A DNA stretch of 33,704 nt from Candidatus Bathyarchaeota archaeon. GTDB taxonomy: Archaea; Thermoproteota; Bathyarchaeia; 40CM-2-53-6; RBG-13-38-9. The stretch spans positions 1 to 33,704 of the forward strand of contig SMYQ01000001.1 of NCBI GenBank assembly GCA_007050885.1, in the 5' to 3' direction. Below, in pieces: positions 1 to 8,259 of the stretch; within the stretch, counting starts at the first letter, position 1; each line of letters begins with the position of its first letter. The notes beneath the pieces are model-generated. The model saw nothing but the letters and a program-made list of their open reading frames with translations. It ran no database searches and had not been told where the DNA came from. The position numbers were made by a program, and so were the translations under genes.

Positions 1-2619
1 CGGGACGTCGTGATGTCCGACAACCTTTACCTGTGGAACGGAACGCACAAGGCCTTCGCGACACCAAAATATTTCACGGCAAATTCGTCCTTCGTCCTGA
101 CGGGTGAATGGATGACCCGCATGTTCGAGGCCAGGCAGGTGTACCATTCATCCAATTTCACTGAAATCGTGGATTCACCCACAGGGGACGTGGATGACGA
201 CTCGCTCTGGGAGAAGTTCAAGAGCGCCGTTTTCTCACTGGTGGGAAATATTGCTGGTGTGCTGAACCTGCCGCAGGGAAGCTATTCCTCCTTCGGGAAC
301 GAAGTGAGCGTCGCCCTTGACAATGGGACAATCCGCACTTACGGCCTGAGCCTGTCAACTCCGCGGATGGGTTGGTTCACGGGCTTCTGGACCAACGTCA
401 CTTCCGGTTCTGGGTGGATTGCACTGAATTCGTCGGAAACCTTCAGAATAGACTTCAATGTCACGGGATTCATTTACAACGGCACGGATACGCTGAACAG
501 CTTTGGCTTCAAGTGCCAGAACGCCACTTACTCGAAGTACATGACTGTGACAAAGTTCTCGAACCGCAGCTTCCGGATAGCCAACACGACCGCTGACGGG
601 AAATACTACTGCAGCATCTACCCCCAGTGGGACACGGCTTTGCCGCTGACGTTCCCGACCCGCGATCTCACGATGTATGTCGATTCACAGTGGCCGAGTA
701 TAAATGACGCAACAGGACCGGTGGCCATATCTTCCACTGTGGCATTCAACGTAACAGTAAATGTAACCGAGGATTCGGAAATAAACCTGTTTAGGGTTTA
801 CACGAACCACTCCAGCTTTTTCCCGGCAGTCTCGGGTTTCACTCTTGACGAGACGGGCGCTTACCAAATATACACGGTGACCATGACGGTCACTGACGTG
901 GTGGGGATACCGCCCGCCCTCATCAGGCTCAACATCACGGCCCAGGATTATACAGGCAAAATCAGCGGCAATTATACCGTGGGCAACATGACCGTCTACA
1001 ATGCCAACCCGCCTGACACCGAGATAATCAACACGGCCCCAGGAAACAACATACAGGACTTCGCCACCGTGCCCCTGAATCTGTCCATACGGTCCTTGTC
1101 GACTGACGATGCCAAACTGAGCTGGATGAACGCCACGCTTTGGCAGGACACCCTGCTTCAGGCATATGGTGAAGCTACGGGTATAAATTATCCCAACCAA
1201 ACCCTGTGGCTGAATGCCAGCCTTTCGGGGTATAACCAGACTTATGTTGTGCAAATAACTTCGGTTGACATCACTGGAAACAAGAGGGAAAGTTCCATAG
1301 GGATATTGCGCCACGGTTCCCAGACCATAACTGTTTCGGGCAAGTGGTTCAGTTCCATCACGGGTACCCTGAAGGTCTACTGGGACAACGACTTCACGAG
1401 CGGGACTGGGTTGAGGAACAGCCAGCAGATAACCGACACCCAAACAGGAACGAACCAAACGGATGCCACGACTTATTCGGTCAAGCTCAAAACTCCTAAT
1501 GTGGATGTTGACGAATGGTACGTCCAAGCGAACGCTTCTTCCACGAGCCTCAAGTATGTCCGGCTGCGGTACCTCACAGCACAGCCGTCGAATGCGGTCC
1601 AGTACGTCTATGCAACCTCCTACATATATGGTCTGAACACGACCGACGACCCCGACAGCATTATCGTGCGGGGTGAACGGTCCATGGGCAGCTCGGAGAA
1701 GATGTGCCTCAAGATTTGCGACGAGTATGACGTGGGCAGCGGGGACTGCGACAGCAGCTGGGTCGAGGAGAAATGCGCGTCTGCCGGTGTGGATGAATAC
1801 AACTTCGTGGTCAGCGGCAGCAACGACCTGCTGGACAATATTGGCACGGGAACCGGCTTCTGGGTGGACAAGGTCACAATAACCTCGGACACGGTCGTCG
1901 ACGACACAGGTACGCAGACCACCACCGGGCTGATTGGCACCGCAGTCGTGACAATAACTGCCCCGACATCCAAGAGTGTGGACGTGGATGACTGTGCGGA
2001 CGTGACATTTACAATAAAGAACACGGGCTCCGCATCAGCAAGTATATCCAGCATTACCGCCTCCGGTTTCAGCACCAGCGAGATGACGTACACCATGCTG
2101 TCCGACATCGACTTCCCGTATGGCCTTGGCGTGAACCAGCAACTACAGGCCATACTTTCATTCTGCCCGCTGAAAGCTGACGTGTTCAACCCGAGCGTAT
2201 GTGCGAAGGTCGGCAGCTCCAGCAAGTGCATCACGGTGAAGATAACCGGGCTGGGTGAGGAAGGGGAGGAAGAGGAAGAGGCAGAACTGAATCTCACGGT
2301 CAGCGTGGAAACCTTCAACGATGAATACATAGTTCTGGTCAATACATCAAGCGGTCCCGTGGAAGGCGTGACCGTGACTATAACTTATTCTGACGGGACA
2401 ATCGAAAACTACACGACGAACGTCTTTGGCAAAATTAACTTTGTTCCCAAGCTGGCAGAATTCACCGTGAAAGTCCTCCACGGTGGTGAGACCGTTGAGA
2501 AAACCATACAGGAGCTCACGGAGCCCATCGGACTTACCTTATGGAGAATCCTCGTTGACCTGTTGATAATCGCCGTGCTTATCGGGTTTGGCGTCCTCTT
2601 GGACGAGAAAATGCTTTGA
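1..2619 (+). CDS. Surface glycoprotein-like membrane-anchored protein, 5' end outside window
   Basis: The frame is open from base 1, with codons before the first GTG at 10, so the true start is upstream and the N-terminus is missing. At least 869 residues are visible. The sequence is rich in Thr, Ser and Asn with many N-X-S/T sequons, as expected for an exported, N-glycosylated archaeal cell-surface protein. It reads as a series of beta-sandwich-like domains. A segment around residues 650-735, with a CxDVTFTIKNTG-type start, resembles CARDB/APHP-like adhesion domains. An acidic Glu-rich linker follows, then a carboxypeptidase-regulatory-like beta segment. One hydrophobic helix (WRILVDLLIIAVLIGFGVLL) near the C-terminus would anchor it with a very short cytoplasmic tail. 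It converges on and overlaps the neighbouring radical SAM gene by 41 nt. The exact function is not recognisable. Confidence 0.8.
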   Translation, partial: RDVVMSDNLYLWNGTHKAFATPKYFTANSSFVLTGEWMTRMFEARQVYHSSNFTEIVDSPTGDVDDDSLWEKFKSAVFSLVGNIAGVLNLPQGSYSSFGNEVSVALDNGTIRTYGLSLSTPRMGWFTGFWTNVTSGSGWIALNSSETFRIDFNVTGFIYNGTDTLNSFGFKCQNATYSKYMTVTKFSNRSFRIANTTADGKYYCSIYPQWDTALPLTFPTRDLTMYVDSQWPSINDATGPVAISSTVAFNVTVNVTEDSEINLFRVYTNHSSFFPAVSGFTLDETGAYQIYTVTMTVTDVVGIPPALIRLNITAQDYTGKISGNYTVGNMTVYNANPPDTEIINTAPGNNIQDFATVPLNLSIRSLSTDDAKLSWMNATLWQDTLLQAYGEATGINYPNQTLWLNASLSGYNQTYVVQITSVDITGNKRESSIGILRHGSQTITVSGKWFSSITGTLKVYWDNDFTSGTGLRNSQQITDTQTGTNQTDATTYSVKLKTPNVDVDEWYVQANASSTSLKYVRLRYLTAQPSNAVQYVYATSYIYGLNTTDDPDSIIVRGERSMGSSEKMCLKICDEYDVGSGDCDSSWVEEKCASAGVDEYNFVVSGSNDLLDNIGTGTGFWVDKVTITSDTVVDDTGTQTTTGLIGTAVVTITAPTSKSVDVDDCADVTFTIKNTGSASASISSITASGFSTSEMTYTMLSDIDFPYGLGVNQQLQAILSFCPLKADVFNPSVCAKVGSSSKCITVKITGLGEEGEEEEEAELNLTVSVETFNDEYIVLVNTSSGPVEGVTVTITYSDGTIENYTTNVFGKINFVPKLAEFTVKVLHGGETVEKTIQELTEPIGLTLWRILVDLLIIAVLIGFGVLLDEKML

Positions 2620-4102
2620 CCTTGTCAAAGCCGAACAGCTTGACATAGTCACCGAAAAATCCGGGGCACCGGGGTTTCATAATGCATTTGTCACAGTCCC
2701 ATGGGTAGACGCGGAGGTCTGCTGCAATCCGGTTCACGAACTCCCGTGGACGTGGTTCGCTGCCCGAAAAATCGTCCAGGTTCACCCAGTACTCCTTTTC
2801 CCTTCCCTTGCGGATACAGAGCGGAACATTCATCCATTCGCCCCTGGCACTTTTGAGTCCTTTCTCAAGGTTCAGCATAGCTCCGGAAGTGTCCATAATT
2901 ATATTGCTGTTGTGGAAACTGTACTTCACATAGGGGTATGGGTTGGTTGGTGAAAAGACCTTGTCGAATTTTTTGAAGTCATCCAGGCGGGCCAGGCTCT
3001 TGTGGTTCACGCGGAACTCCAGCTCGCACGGCAGGCCCGCGGATTTGGCGGCTTCCAACTTTTCGGCTGCCTGCTTCAGGCCGAGGTTCATGCCATCGAA
3101 TACGGGGCGGATGAATGGCTTCATCCCCTGCTTCTCGACTGCGGATGCCTGGCTCGGGTCATCTATCAGGAAGTTCTCTGAAAACTTGGACGCATTTGCA
3201 GCCTTGTCAACACTTCCTGTGACGTAAGAAAGCTTGGCACCCTTCATCCGGGACCTCAGAACATTTATGTGGTCGCAGAAAGGTCCGCCTTCACAGTATT
3301 CGCACTTCAGGGGATCACAGATTCTCTCGTCCCTCCATACCATTGGCCACATCGAAATGACGTCATGTGTAATGACTTCCCACGGTTCCTTGTGGTACTC
3401 GTATCCCCTCGAAAAATCCTGAATGGGCGTCCGGGTAACCCAGACAATTATCTGGTTCCTTTCTGCATAGTCGAACGCTTCCTTCAGTCCTTTCTTGACG
3501 TCCTCGTGCTTCGGCAGCAACTTGTGCTGCCAGGTGCGGCCATTCGGGGAGGTGCCAACTATGTCGTAGTCGAACCTCCTGAAGCCCATGTCGGCATGGA
3601 TATACTTCACTATATTCCCGAGGTCGAGGACGTTCAGGCTGCTCAGGGCCGTGTTGAAACTCAGGAGGAGTCCCAGGTCCCTGCAGTTTATTGCTGCCTG
3701 TGTTGCTTCCTTGAAACTCCCGGGAGTGCGCGTAAGCGCATCGTGCTTCTCTGGCGTCGAGCCGTGGAAGCTTATTGTCAACTCTGTGAGCCCTGCGACC
3801 TTGGCCTTTGTCGCGAACTTCTTTGAGGAAAACATACGGCCGTTGCTCACCGTCTGGATTCTCTCAAAGCCGAGGCCTTTGGCGAACCGGACAAAGTCGA
3901 GGAAGTCCTTGTGAATCGACGCCTCGCCACCAGTTATGACCAGCCAGGTCGCCCCCCTGGTACGCTCTTCAACAATTTTTTTGAGTATTTTCTCCCTCGG
4001 GAAAAAGGCGGGTTTCCTGGTTTCTTGCAGACAGAATATGCAGTTGCTGTTGCAGCCCATCCCCGTTACGACGATGGACTTCTTGAGAAATTTCTCTTCC
4101 AT
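2579..4102 (-). CDS. Radical SAM protein, HxsC-like paralog A (507 aa)
   Basis: The radical SAM signature C17-x3-C21-x2-C24 is near the N-terminus. The SAM-binding loop reads GGEAS, with Ala where Pro is usual. An SNGRMF strand and an SFHGSTPEKHD segment follow. There are two extra Cys clusters, one mid-protein (CDPLKCEYCEGGPFC) and one C-terminal (C-x2-C-x5-C-PGFF), typical of auxiliary Fe-S binding. The C-terminal motif, the NGRMF strand and the SPNGRTW segment are shared with the rSAM genes at 4102 and 5486, and resemble what I recall of HxsC from bacterial His-Xaa-Ser systems. At 507 aa it is the longest of the three because of a large insert before the C-terminal cluster. ATG 4102 overlaps the upstream stop (TGATG) and has a GGTGGGG ribosome-binding site, so it is co-transcribed and coupled. 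The substrate is unknown; a local peptide is the inference. Confidence 0.85.
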   Translation of the reverse strand: MEEKFLKKSIVVTGMGCNSNCIFCLQETRKPAFFPREKILKKIVEERTRGATWLVITGGEASIHKDFLDFVRFAKGLGFERIQTVSNGRMFSSKKFATKAKVAGLTELTISFHGSTPEKHDALTRTPGSFKEATQAAINCRDLGLLLSFNTALSSLNVLDLGNIVKYIHADMGFRRFDYDIVGTSPNGRTWQHKLLPKHEDVKKGLKEAFDYAERNQIIVWVTRTPIQDFSRGYEYHKEPWEVITHDVISMWPMVWRDERICDPLKCEYCEGGPFCDHINVLRSRMKGAKLSYVTGSVDKAANASKFSENFLIDDPSQASAVEKQGMKPFIRPVFDGMNLGLKQAAEKLEAAKSAGLPCELEFRVNHKSLARLDDFKKFDKVFSPTNPYPYVKYSFHNSNIIMDTSGAMLNLEKGLKSARGEWMNVPLCIRKGREKEYWVNLDDFSGSEPRPREFVNRIAADLRVYPWDCDKCIMKPRCPGFFGDYVKLFGFDKVKAFSRPRGRQTR

Positions 4103-5037
4103 CAGTCCCCACCCGCCCTGCTAACTATGGTCTCCGGCTTGACGAATACAGGGAAAATTTCTTCAGTTCCATACAGGTCTGCATATCCTTTCTTAACACC
4201 CGGACAAATTTCCTTTATCCAGCAAGTGCAACATGCATCGCCCCGAACATATTGCTCTTTGAAGTAGTCATCATTGTGACTTACCCTTTCGACTCGCCTC
4301 ATTATGGTGTTGGCTTCCTTTGTAACTATCCGCCTTAGCTCGGTGGAGTACTCCGAAAACTCCAAGATATAGCAGAGGGGAACTCTTTCGATTCTGAACG
4401 TTTTCCCTTCGTTTACGAGGAAGGCGAGCGACCGCATGAGGAAAGGCTCGATGTGACTAATCCTTGGCACGACTTCTTTATTGTCTCGGGCCCTGCCGAC
4501 CGGGTCCACGAAGTTGAAAGTATAATGCCTAACGAATGGGTATTTTTCAACCATGAACCGTATAAAATCAGGCAGCATCTTGTAATTTTGTTGGACTATC
4601 ACCACTGTCACGGGTGTGTCTAATCCAACATTGTGGGCATTCATCAAGCCGCCGAGCTGCTTCTCGAGGATGCCCACACCACTCATAAGGGCGTCCTCCA
4701 TGGCCGGGTCGTGTGAGTGGATTGAAAAAATTGCCTGGCCGAGCCCGGCTGACTTGAGGCTCCTTGCCTTTTCCTTAGTCATGTAGATGCCGTTGGTCTG
4801 GACGGTCACTTCCGCAAACCCCAGCTCGACAGCATACGTCACGACTTCCTCAAGTTTTTCGTAGACAAGCGGCTCGCCGCCCGTAATGAACAGTTTCTTG
4901 TAGCCTTCTGCCCGGCACCTTTTCAGGAAATCTTTCATGTCACTGAGCTTATGTGAACTCTTCTTGTTACCACCCAGAGAACAGAATATGCAGTCTAGGG
5001 AACAGGCTTTGGTAAGTTCGAGATAAGCATTCCTCAT
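4102..5037 (-). CDS. Radical SAM protein, HxsC-like paralog B (311 aa)
   Basis: Radical SAM C12-x3-C16-x2-C19, then ITGGEP and VQTNG strands, support a TIM-barrel SAM enzyme. A DPVGRARDNKEVVPRIS segment corresponds to the SPNGRTW and HPAGRSWDN segments of its paralogs. The C-terminal cluster is CCTCWIKEICPG, that is C-x2-C-x5-C-x-G, followed by Y...G.EE..PV as in the 5486 gene. I chose ATG 5037. The frame runs upstream to 5091, but the extra 18 codons would include a TATA-like box at 5060-5068, which lies 27 nt before ATG 5037, and the core alignment begins there. It is the first gene of a two-gene unit with 2579-4102. Function is inferred as peptide modification from the family and neighbourhood. 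Confidence 0.85.
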   Translation of the reverse strand: MRNAYLELTKACSLDCIFCSLGGNKKSSHKLSDMKDFLKRCRAEGYKKLFITGGEPLVYEKLEEVVTYAVELGFAEVTVQTNGIYMTKEKARSLKSAGLGQAIFSIHSHDPAMEDALMSGVGILEKQLGGLMNAHNVGLDTPVTVVIVQQNYKMLPDFIRFMVEKYPFVRHYTFNFVDPVGRARDNKEVVPRISHIEPFLMRSLAFLVNEGKTFRIERVPLCYILEFSEYSTELRRIVTKEANTIMRRVERVSHNDDYFKEQYVRGDACCTCWIKEICPGVKKGYADLYGTEEIFPVFVKPETIVSRAGGD

Positions 5038-5045
5038 CGAAAAAG

Positions 5046-5056
5046 TTATTAAATAA
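5046..5056 (+). promoter_or_regulatory. TATA-like box for the 5074 gene
   Basis: The A/T element TTATTAAATAA is centred about 23 nt before GTG 5074, which fits leaderless transcription. It sits next to the opposing TATA element inside a 36-bp divergent spacer. Confidence 0.45.
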
Positions 5057-5059
5057 CCC

Positions 5060-5068
5060 AATATAAAT
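5060..5068 (-). promoter_or_regulatory. TATA-like box for the 5037 rSAM operon
   Basis: On the minus strand this reads ATTTATATT, centred 27 nt before ATG 5037. No ribosome-binding site precedes that ATG, consistent with a leaderless mRNA. Confidence 0.5.
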
Positions 5069-5073
5069 CTAAT

Positions 5074-5499
5074 GTGACTGAAATAGACCAAGAAAAGGTG
5101 TTTTTGGCCATGGGGGCGCTGGTTGTTGGTCTTTTGATTGGGTACTTCGTCGGGGGCATGGGACCCGGACTTGATGCTTCGGATGCATCCAGCGTTATCG
5201 ACAAATTCGCTCCGGGCCAGGCTATCGGAAACCTGACTTTTTCGATGGCACAGAAAACAACCAGCAGGTGTGCCCGGTTATTCTTCAGGACTGAAGAGGG
5301 CGGAATACTCACAGTGAGCGTATGCCCCAAGGACCTGTCAGCCCAGGAAATAGAAGCATTGCGCAGCTTTGAGGATTATCCATTGGCTACCGAGGGGGCT
5401 CTTTACTTTTACGAACTATTGAATGCAAGCGCCATTACGAATAACATCGACGTCCAAAAGAAAGTCGAGTCAGACATAATAACATTCATTGAGTCCTGA
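5074..5499 (+). CDS. Small membrane-anchored extracytoplasmic protein (141 aa)
   Basis: I do not recognise a family. One N-terminal transmembrane helix at about residues 10-32 (VFLAMGALVVGLLIGYFVGG) is followed by a soluble domain of about 105 residues with two Cys, in the contexts SRCARLFF and VSVCPKD, which could form a disulfide. The predicted topology is N-in with the domain outside. It starts at GTG 5074; there is an in-frame ATG at 5110, but that would cut the helix. It is divergent from the rSAM operon with only 36 bp between start codons and overlaps the end of the next rSAM gene by 14 nt. Its place among the rSAM genes suggests a surface component of the same system, which is inference only. 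Confidence 0.7.
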   Translation: MTEIDQEKVFLAMGALVVGLLIGYFVGGMGPGLDASDASSVIDKFAPGQAIGNLTFSMAQKTTSRCARLFFRTEEGGILTVSVCPKDLSAQEIEALRSFEDYPLATEGALYFYELLNASAITNNIDVQKKVESDIITFIES

Positions 5500-6421
5500 G
5501 CACTTCGTTGGCAGAAATACGCTTGCCCGGGACGGGAATAAATTCTTCTGAGCCGCGTTTCTCGACGTACTCCTTCCAGGGTCCCTCGCAAATGCCAAAG
5601 AATGCGCATTCCTTGCAGGAGTCGCCTTTCCATTTTCCCTCGGTCATCCGCCATTTTTCCCATTCCTTCACCTGGAAGTCCGCTTCATAGACGTCGGCCG
5701 GTGGGATGTACAGTTCCGAGACGTATCGCTCGTAGCCGCCCATCAGGCAGAAGGGCATGGCCTCTGACATAACCTTTATGTCGGCGTCTATGCCGACCTG
5801 AAGGCCTTTGTGGATATAGGGCGCGGCCAGCGAAATCCAGGGGACTATGGAATCGAAGTTGTCCCATGACCTGCCTGCCGGATGCGCGAACGCAAGCTGA
5901 TATTGGTTGACGCCAAGTTTAACGAGAAGCTGGGATATGTTCCGCATGAAACGGTAATTTGGCTTGGTGACCACGGTGTTCGAGATTATTTCCACATCGT
6001 ACTGGCGGACGTTCTTGATGCCCTGGACAGTCTGCTTCCAAGAGCCGGGCACGCTTGAAAGATAGTCGTGGAGCTCAGGGACATGCCCGTTAAGTGCGGG
6101 CGAGAACTCGTTCATGCCTGCATCGACCATCTGCTTTGCGAACTTCCCGGAAGCGAACATCCTGCCGTTGGTCTGGACCTGGATGAACTTATAGCCAAGC
6201 TCCTTGGCAAGGGTTACCTGCCTGACTATGTCCTCCCTTATCGTCGGCTCGCCGCCCGTGAATACGACCGCCCTTATGCCCCTCGAAAAAGCTTCCTCGA
6301 GCTCCTGCGATATCTCCTTGGGTTCCTTGTCGCGCTTGGTGTAACGCTTCTTTCCCTGGACGCAGTGCCTGCAGAGGTTGTTGCAGGAGTAACCTACCTT
6401 AAGATCGAGTTTCCTGTCCAT
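5486..6421 (-). CDS. Radical SAM protein, HxsC-like paralog C (311 aa)
   Basis: Radical SAM C13-x3-C17-x2-C20 is followed by VVFTGGEPT, VQTNGRMF and ALNGHVPELHDYL. The segment from the NGRMF strand to PGSWKQTVQGIKN aligns well by eye with the 2579 paralog (PGSFKEATQAAIN), and HPAGRSWDNFDSIVPWIS aligns with the 4102 paralog. The C-terminal cluster is CKECAFFGICEG, again C-x2-C-x5-C-x-G, followed by Y...GSEEFIPV. The PELHDYL strand, PGS block and C-terminal cluster are the features that most resemble HxsC of bacterial His-Xaa-Ser loci as I recall it. The gene starts 8 nt after the stop of the membrane protein at 6430 with a weak AGGGGGTT ribosome-binding site and no TATA box, so it is the second gene of that transcript. 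Confidence 0.85.
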   Translation of the reverse strand: MDRKLDLKVGYSCNNLCRHCVQGKKRYTKRDKEPKEISQELEEAFSRGIRAVVFTGGEPTIREDIVRQVTLAKELGYKFIQVQTNGRMFASGKFAKQMVDAGMNEFSPALNGHVPELHDYLSSVPGSWKQTVQGIKNVRQYDVEIISNTVVTKPNYRFMRNISQLLVKLGVNQYQLAFAHPAGRSWDNFDSIVPWISLAAPYIHKGLQVGIDADIKVMSEAMPFCLMGGYERYVSELYIPPADVYEADFQVKEWEKWRMTEGKWKGDSCKECAFFGICEGPWKEYVEKRGSEEFIPVPGKRISANEVLRTQ

Positions 6422-6429
6422 GCAACCCC

Positions 6430-7152
6430 CTACTGCCCAGTTATACCGAGAACATCCTCTTTATAGTCAATATAAGAGAGGTAATAACAGGTGAAATCAG
6501 GGATGGTCTGCGGCTCCTGCATGACTATGGTCGCATAATCAGAACTGTCATCGAGGCAGTGCTGCCGTAACCTCGCCCGGTAGCGGGCGACACACAGGTC
6601 CTCTGGCACCTCTGCCGTGTATACCTGCGCAAAATTTTCACAGGCTGCAGCATGGACATCTCCTTCGGCCATTTTATGCCGGAGGACGCCCTCAAAATGC
6701 AGGTACTTCCTATAAACGTCCTCATAGGTCTGCGGCACAAATCCATCCACTTCCCCATAGAGGTAATCGAGACTGGCACCCGCCTCACGCTTTATGGACA
6801 GGCATCTCCAGAATGCTATGCCTGAATAGTCCGAACAATTGAAGTCTGGCGCTTCGTTCCATCTCTCAAGGGAATACCAATAAATGACTTCCCCGTCCTT
6901 GGTCTTGGGCTCCTGCAGCTCAAAGTCCACTCCCGGCACCCGGGCAAGAGGATACCCCAAAAGAACGATGGTTATGTAATCTTCGGCAGGTACCGGGTAG
7001 TCTATCTGCGCAAGGAAGACAGGGGTCAGCCGCTCAATCTTGGCTTCAAACTGTTCCTTTATGTTGTCGGAAGAAGGGCTGCCCGATGGCCACAAAAAGA
7101 AAACCCCCGCGATGACCAAGAGGCCCAGAACCCAGGGCAGGTACTTTTCCAT
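6430..7152 (-). CDS. Membrane-anchored Cys-containing extracytoplasmic protein (240 aa)
   Basis: I recognise no known family. One N-terminal transmembrane helix (residues 5-21, LPWVLGLLVIAGVFFLW) is followed by a short Ser/Pro linker and a soluble, largely helical acidic domain of about 210 residues. That domain has eight or so Cys spread along it (FNCSDY, WRCLSI, AACENF, EDLCVAR, RQHCLDD, FTCYYL), so disulfide stabilisation outside the cell is likely. It is the first gene of a two-gene unit with the downstream rSAM gene (8-nt gap), which suggests a dedicated partner, or possibly a substrate or exported scaffold. A TATA-like box lies 26 nt before ATG 7152. Confidence 0.75.
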   Translation of the reverse strand: MEKYLPWVLGLLVIAGVFFLWPSGSPSSDNIKEQFEAKIERLTPVFLAQIDYPVPAEDYITIVLLGYPLARVPGVDFELQEPKTKDGEVIYWYSLERWNEAPDFNCSDYSGIAFWRCLSIKREAGASLDYLYGEVDGFVPQTYEDVYRKYLHFEGVLRHKMAEGDVHAAACENFAQVYTAEVPEDLCVARYRARLRQHCLDDSSDYATIVMQEPQTIPDFTCYYLSYIDYKEDVLGITGQ

Positions 7153-7174
7153 TGAGACAATTATACTACGGACA

Positions 7175-7182
7175 TTTTATAT
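7175..7182 (-). promoter_or_regulatory. TATA-like box for the 7152 gene
   Basis: The minus strand reads ATATAAAA, centred about 26 nt before ATG 7152. The whole spacer to the next gene is 34 nt, so the element overlaps the space immediately after the upstream stop. Confidence 0.5.
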
Positions 7183-7186
7183 GTTT

Positions 7187-8212
7187 CTACACCCACCCGC
7201 GGGCCTTGATGAGGGCACGCTCGGACTTGCAGTAAGTTTCCTCAAAGGTCACCTTGCCTTTGGAGACTTTCCTCTGCAACGGGCAGCCCCCACAATAGTC
7301 TTTCGCAAAGCAGCCGGCGCATTTTTCCGGGACATGACCCGCGAACTCCAGGAACCTTTCTAGTCGCTCCCCGTCCACTTTGACTTCCCCATCGACTTCC
7401 CCGACTATGAACATTTCGTGCTCCTTGGCGGCCTCGGAGGCGACGGGTATACTCTGGCATGTGACTATTTTCCCGTCGACCGTCAGGAAGAACGAGACCG
7501 TCCCACCTCCGCACGATGGCCAGCGGGGCGACTTGGTGGGGGCGGTCTTCGAGAGCCTCAGGTCAAGTCCCCGGGCCTCCAGCAGCCTTTCAAACAGGGG
7601 CACGCGCCGGAAGCACCCAAGGGTATCAACATGGGCGTAGGTGCAGCCTTTCCCGAGGGGGTATAGCACACCCAGGGATACATTTTTCACGCCCAGGGAC
7701 GCCAGGAAATCAGCAATCTCCGCCTCCCTGCCGACCTTGTTTTTAGAGTAATTCATGCGCAAGACGAGCTTGTCGGGGTCTTCGGCAACGACATCCCTGA
7801 TTGTCTTCAACACAAAGTCGCTGGAACCCTTCAAATCCGGAAAAGGCCTTTCCAAGTCGTGGATATCCGGCAAGCCCTCGAAGGTAACATGCAACAGGAC
7901 ATCCCTCTTCAGAAAGCCTTTCAGCTTGCTGTGAGGGAACACGCCGTTTGTAGCGACCCAAACATGGGGGTCAACGTAGTTTTCTTCCGCGACGTCCACC
8001 ATGTCGAGGATTTTCGGGTGCAACGTGGGTTCGCCGCCAGTGAAGTGAATCTTGGTCCGCGGGATGGCATAGTCCGAAAAGAAACTCAAGAAGTTTTCAG
8101 CCCTGCCGTAATCAAGAAGCCGTCCCTCCCTCGAGGCGCTGATGAAGCAGTACTTGCAGCTAAGGTTGCAATGGCTCGCAAGGGAGAGGCCGAGCCACTC
8201 CACAGTGTTCAT
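7187..8212 (-). CDS. Radical SAM/SPASM protein (341 aa)
   Basis: Radical SAM C15-x3-C19-x2-C22 is followed by HFTGGEPTLHP and a VATNG strand. A full SPASM-type C-terminal region carries a SCGGGTVSFFLTVDGKIVTC pair and then CAGCFAKDYCGGCP, that is C-x2-C-x5-C-x2-C, plus a last Cys in TYCKSER. SPASM domains bind auxiliary Fe4S4 clusters and are characteristic of enzymes that modify ribosomal peptides (anSME, PqqE and sactipeptide maturases). It is distinct from the three HxsC-like paralogs and from HxsB in this window. ATG 8212 has a TATA-like box 26 nt upstream and no ribosome-binding site, so it seems to be a single-gene leaderless transcript. A peptide substrate is inferred; which one is unknown. 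Confidence 0.87.
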   Translation of the reverse strand: MNTVEWLGLSLASHCNLSCKYCFISASREGRLLDYGRAENFLSFFSDYAIPRTKIHFTGGEPTLHPKILDMVDVAEENYVDPHVWVATNGVFPHSKLKGFLKRDVLLHVTFEGLPDIHDLERPFPDLKGSSDFVLKTIRDVVAEDPDKLVLRMNYSKNKVGREAEIADFLASLGVKNVSLGVLYPLGKGCTYAHVDTLGCFRRVPLFERLLEARGLDLRLSKTAPTKSPRWPSCGGGTVSFFLTVDGKIVTCQSIPVASEAAKEHEMFIVGEVDGEVKVDGERLERFLEFAGHVPEKCAGCFAKDYCGGCPLQRKVSKGKVTFEETYCKSERALIKARGWV

Positions 8213-8234
8213 GGGGATATATCGGCCAACAAGC

Positions 8235-8241
8235 TATAAAA
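8235..8241 (-). promoter_or_regulatory. TATA-like box for the 8212 rSAM gene
   Basis: The minus strand reads TTTTATA, centred 26 nt before ATG 8212, in a 47-nt intergenic gap. Confidence 0.5.
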
Positions 8242-8259
8242 CCGTAGGTAGGCTGTTGC

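Noticed and set aside
685..1527. Long minus-strand frame of 280 codons
   Set aside because: It is antisense to the surface glycoprotein gene, lacks a recognisable motif, and has a composition typical of the reverse of a Thr/Asn-rich coding frame.
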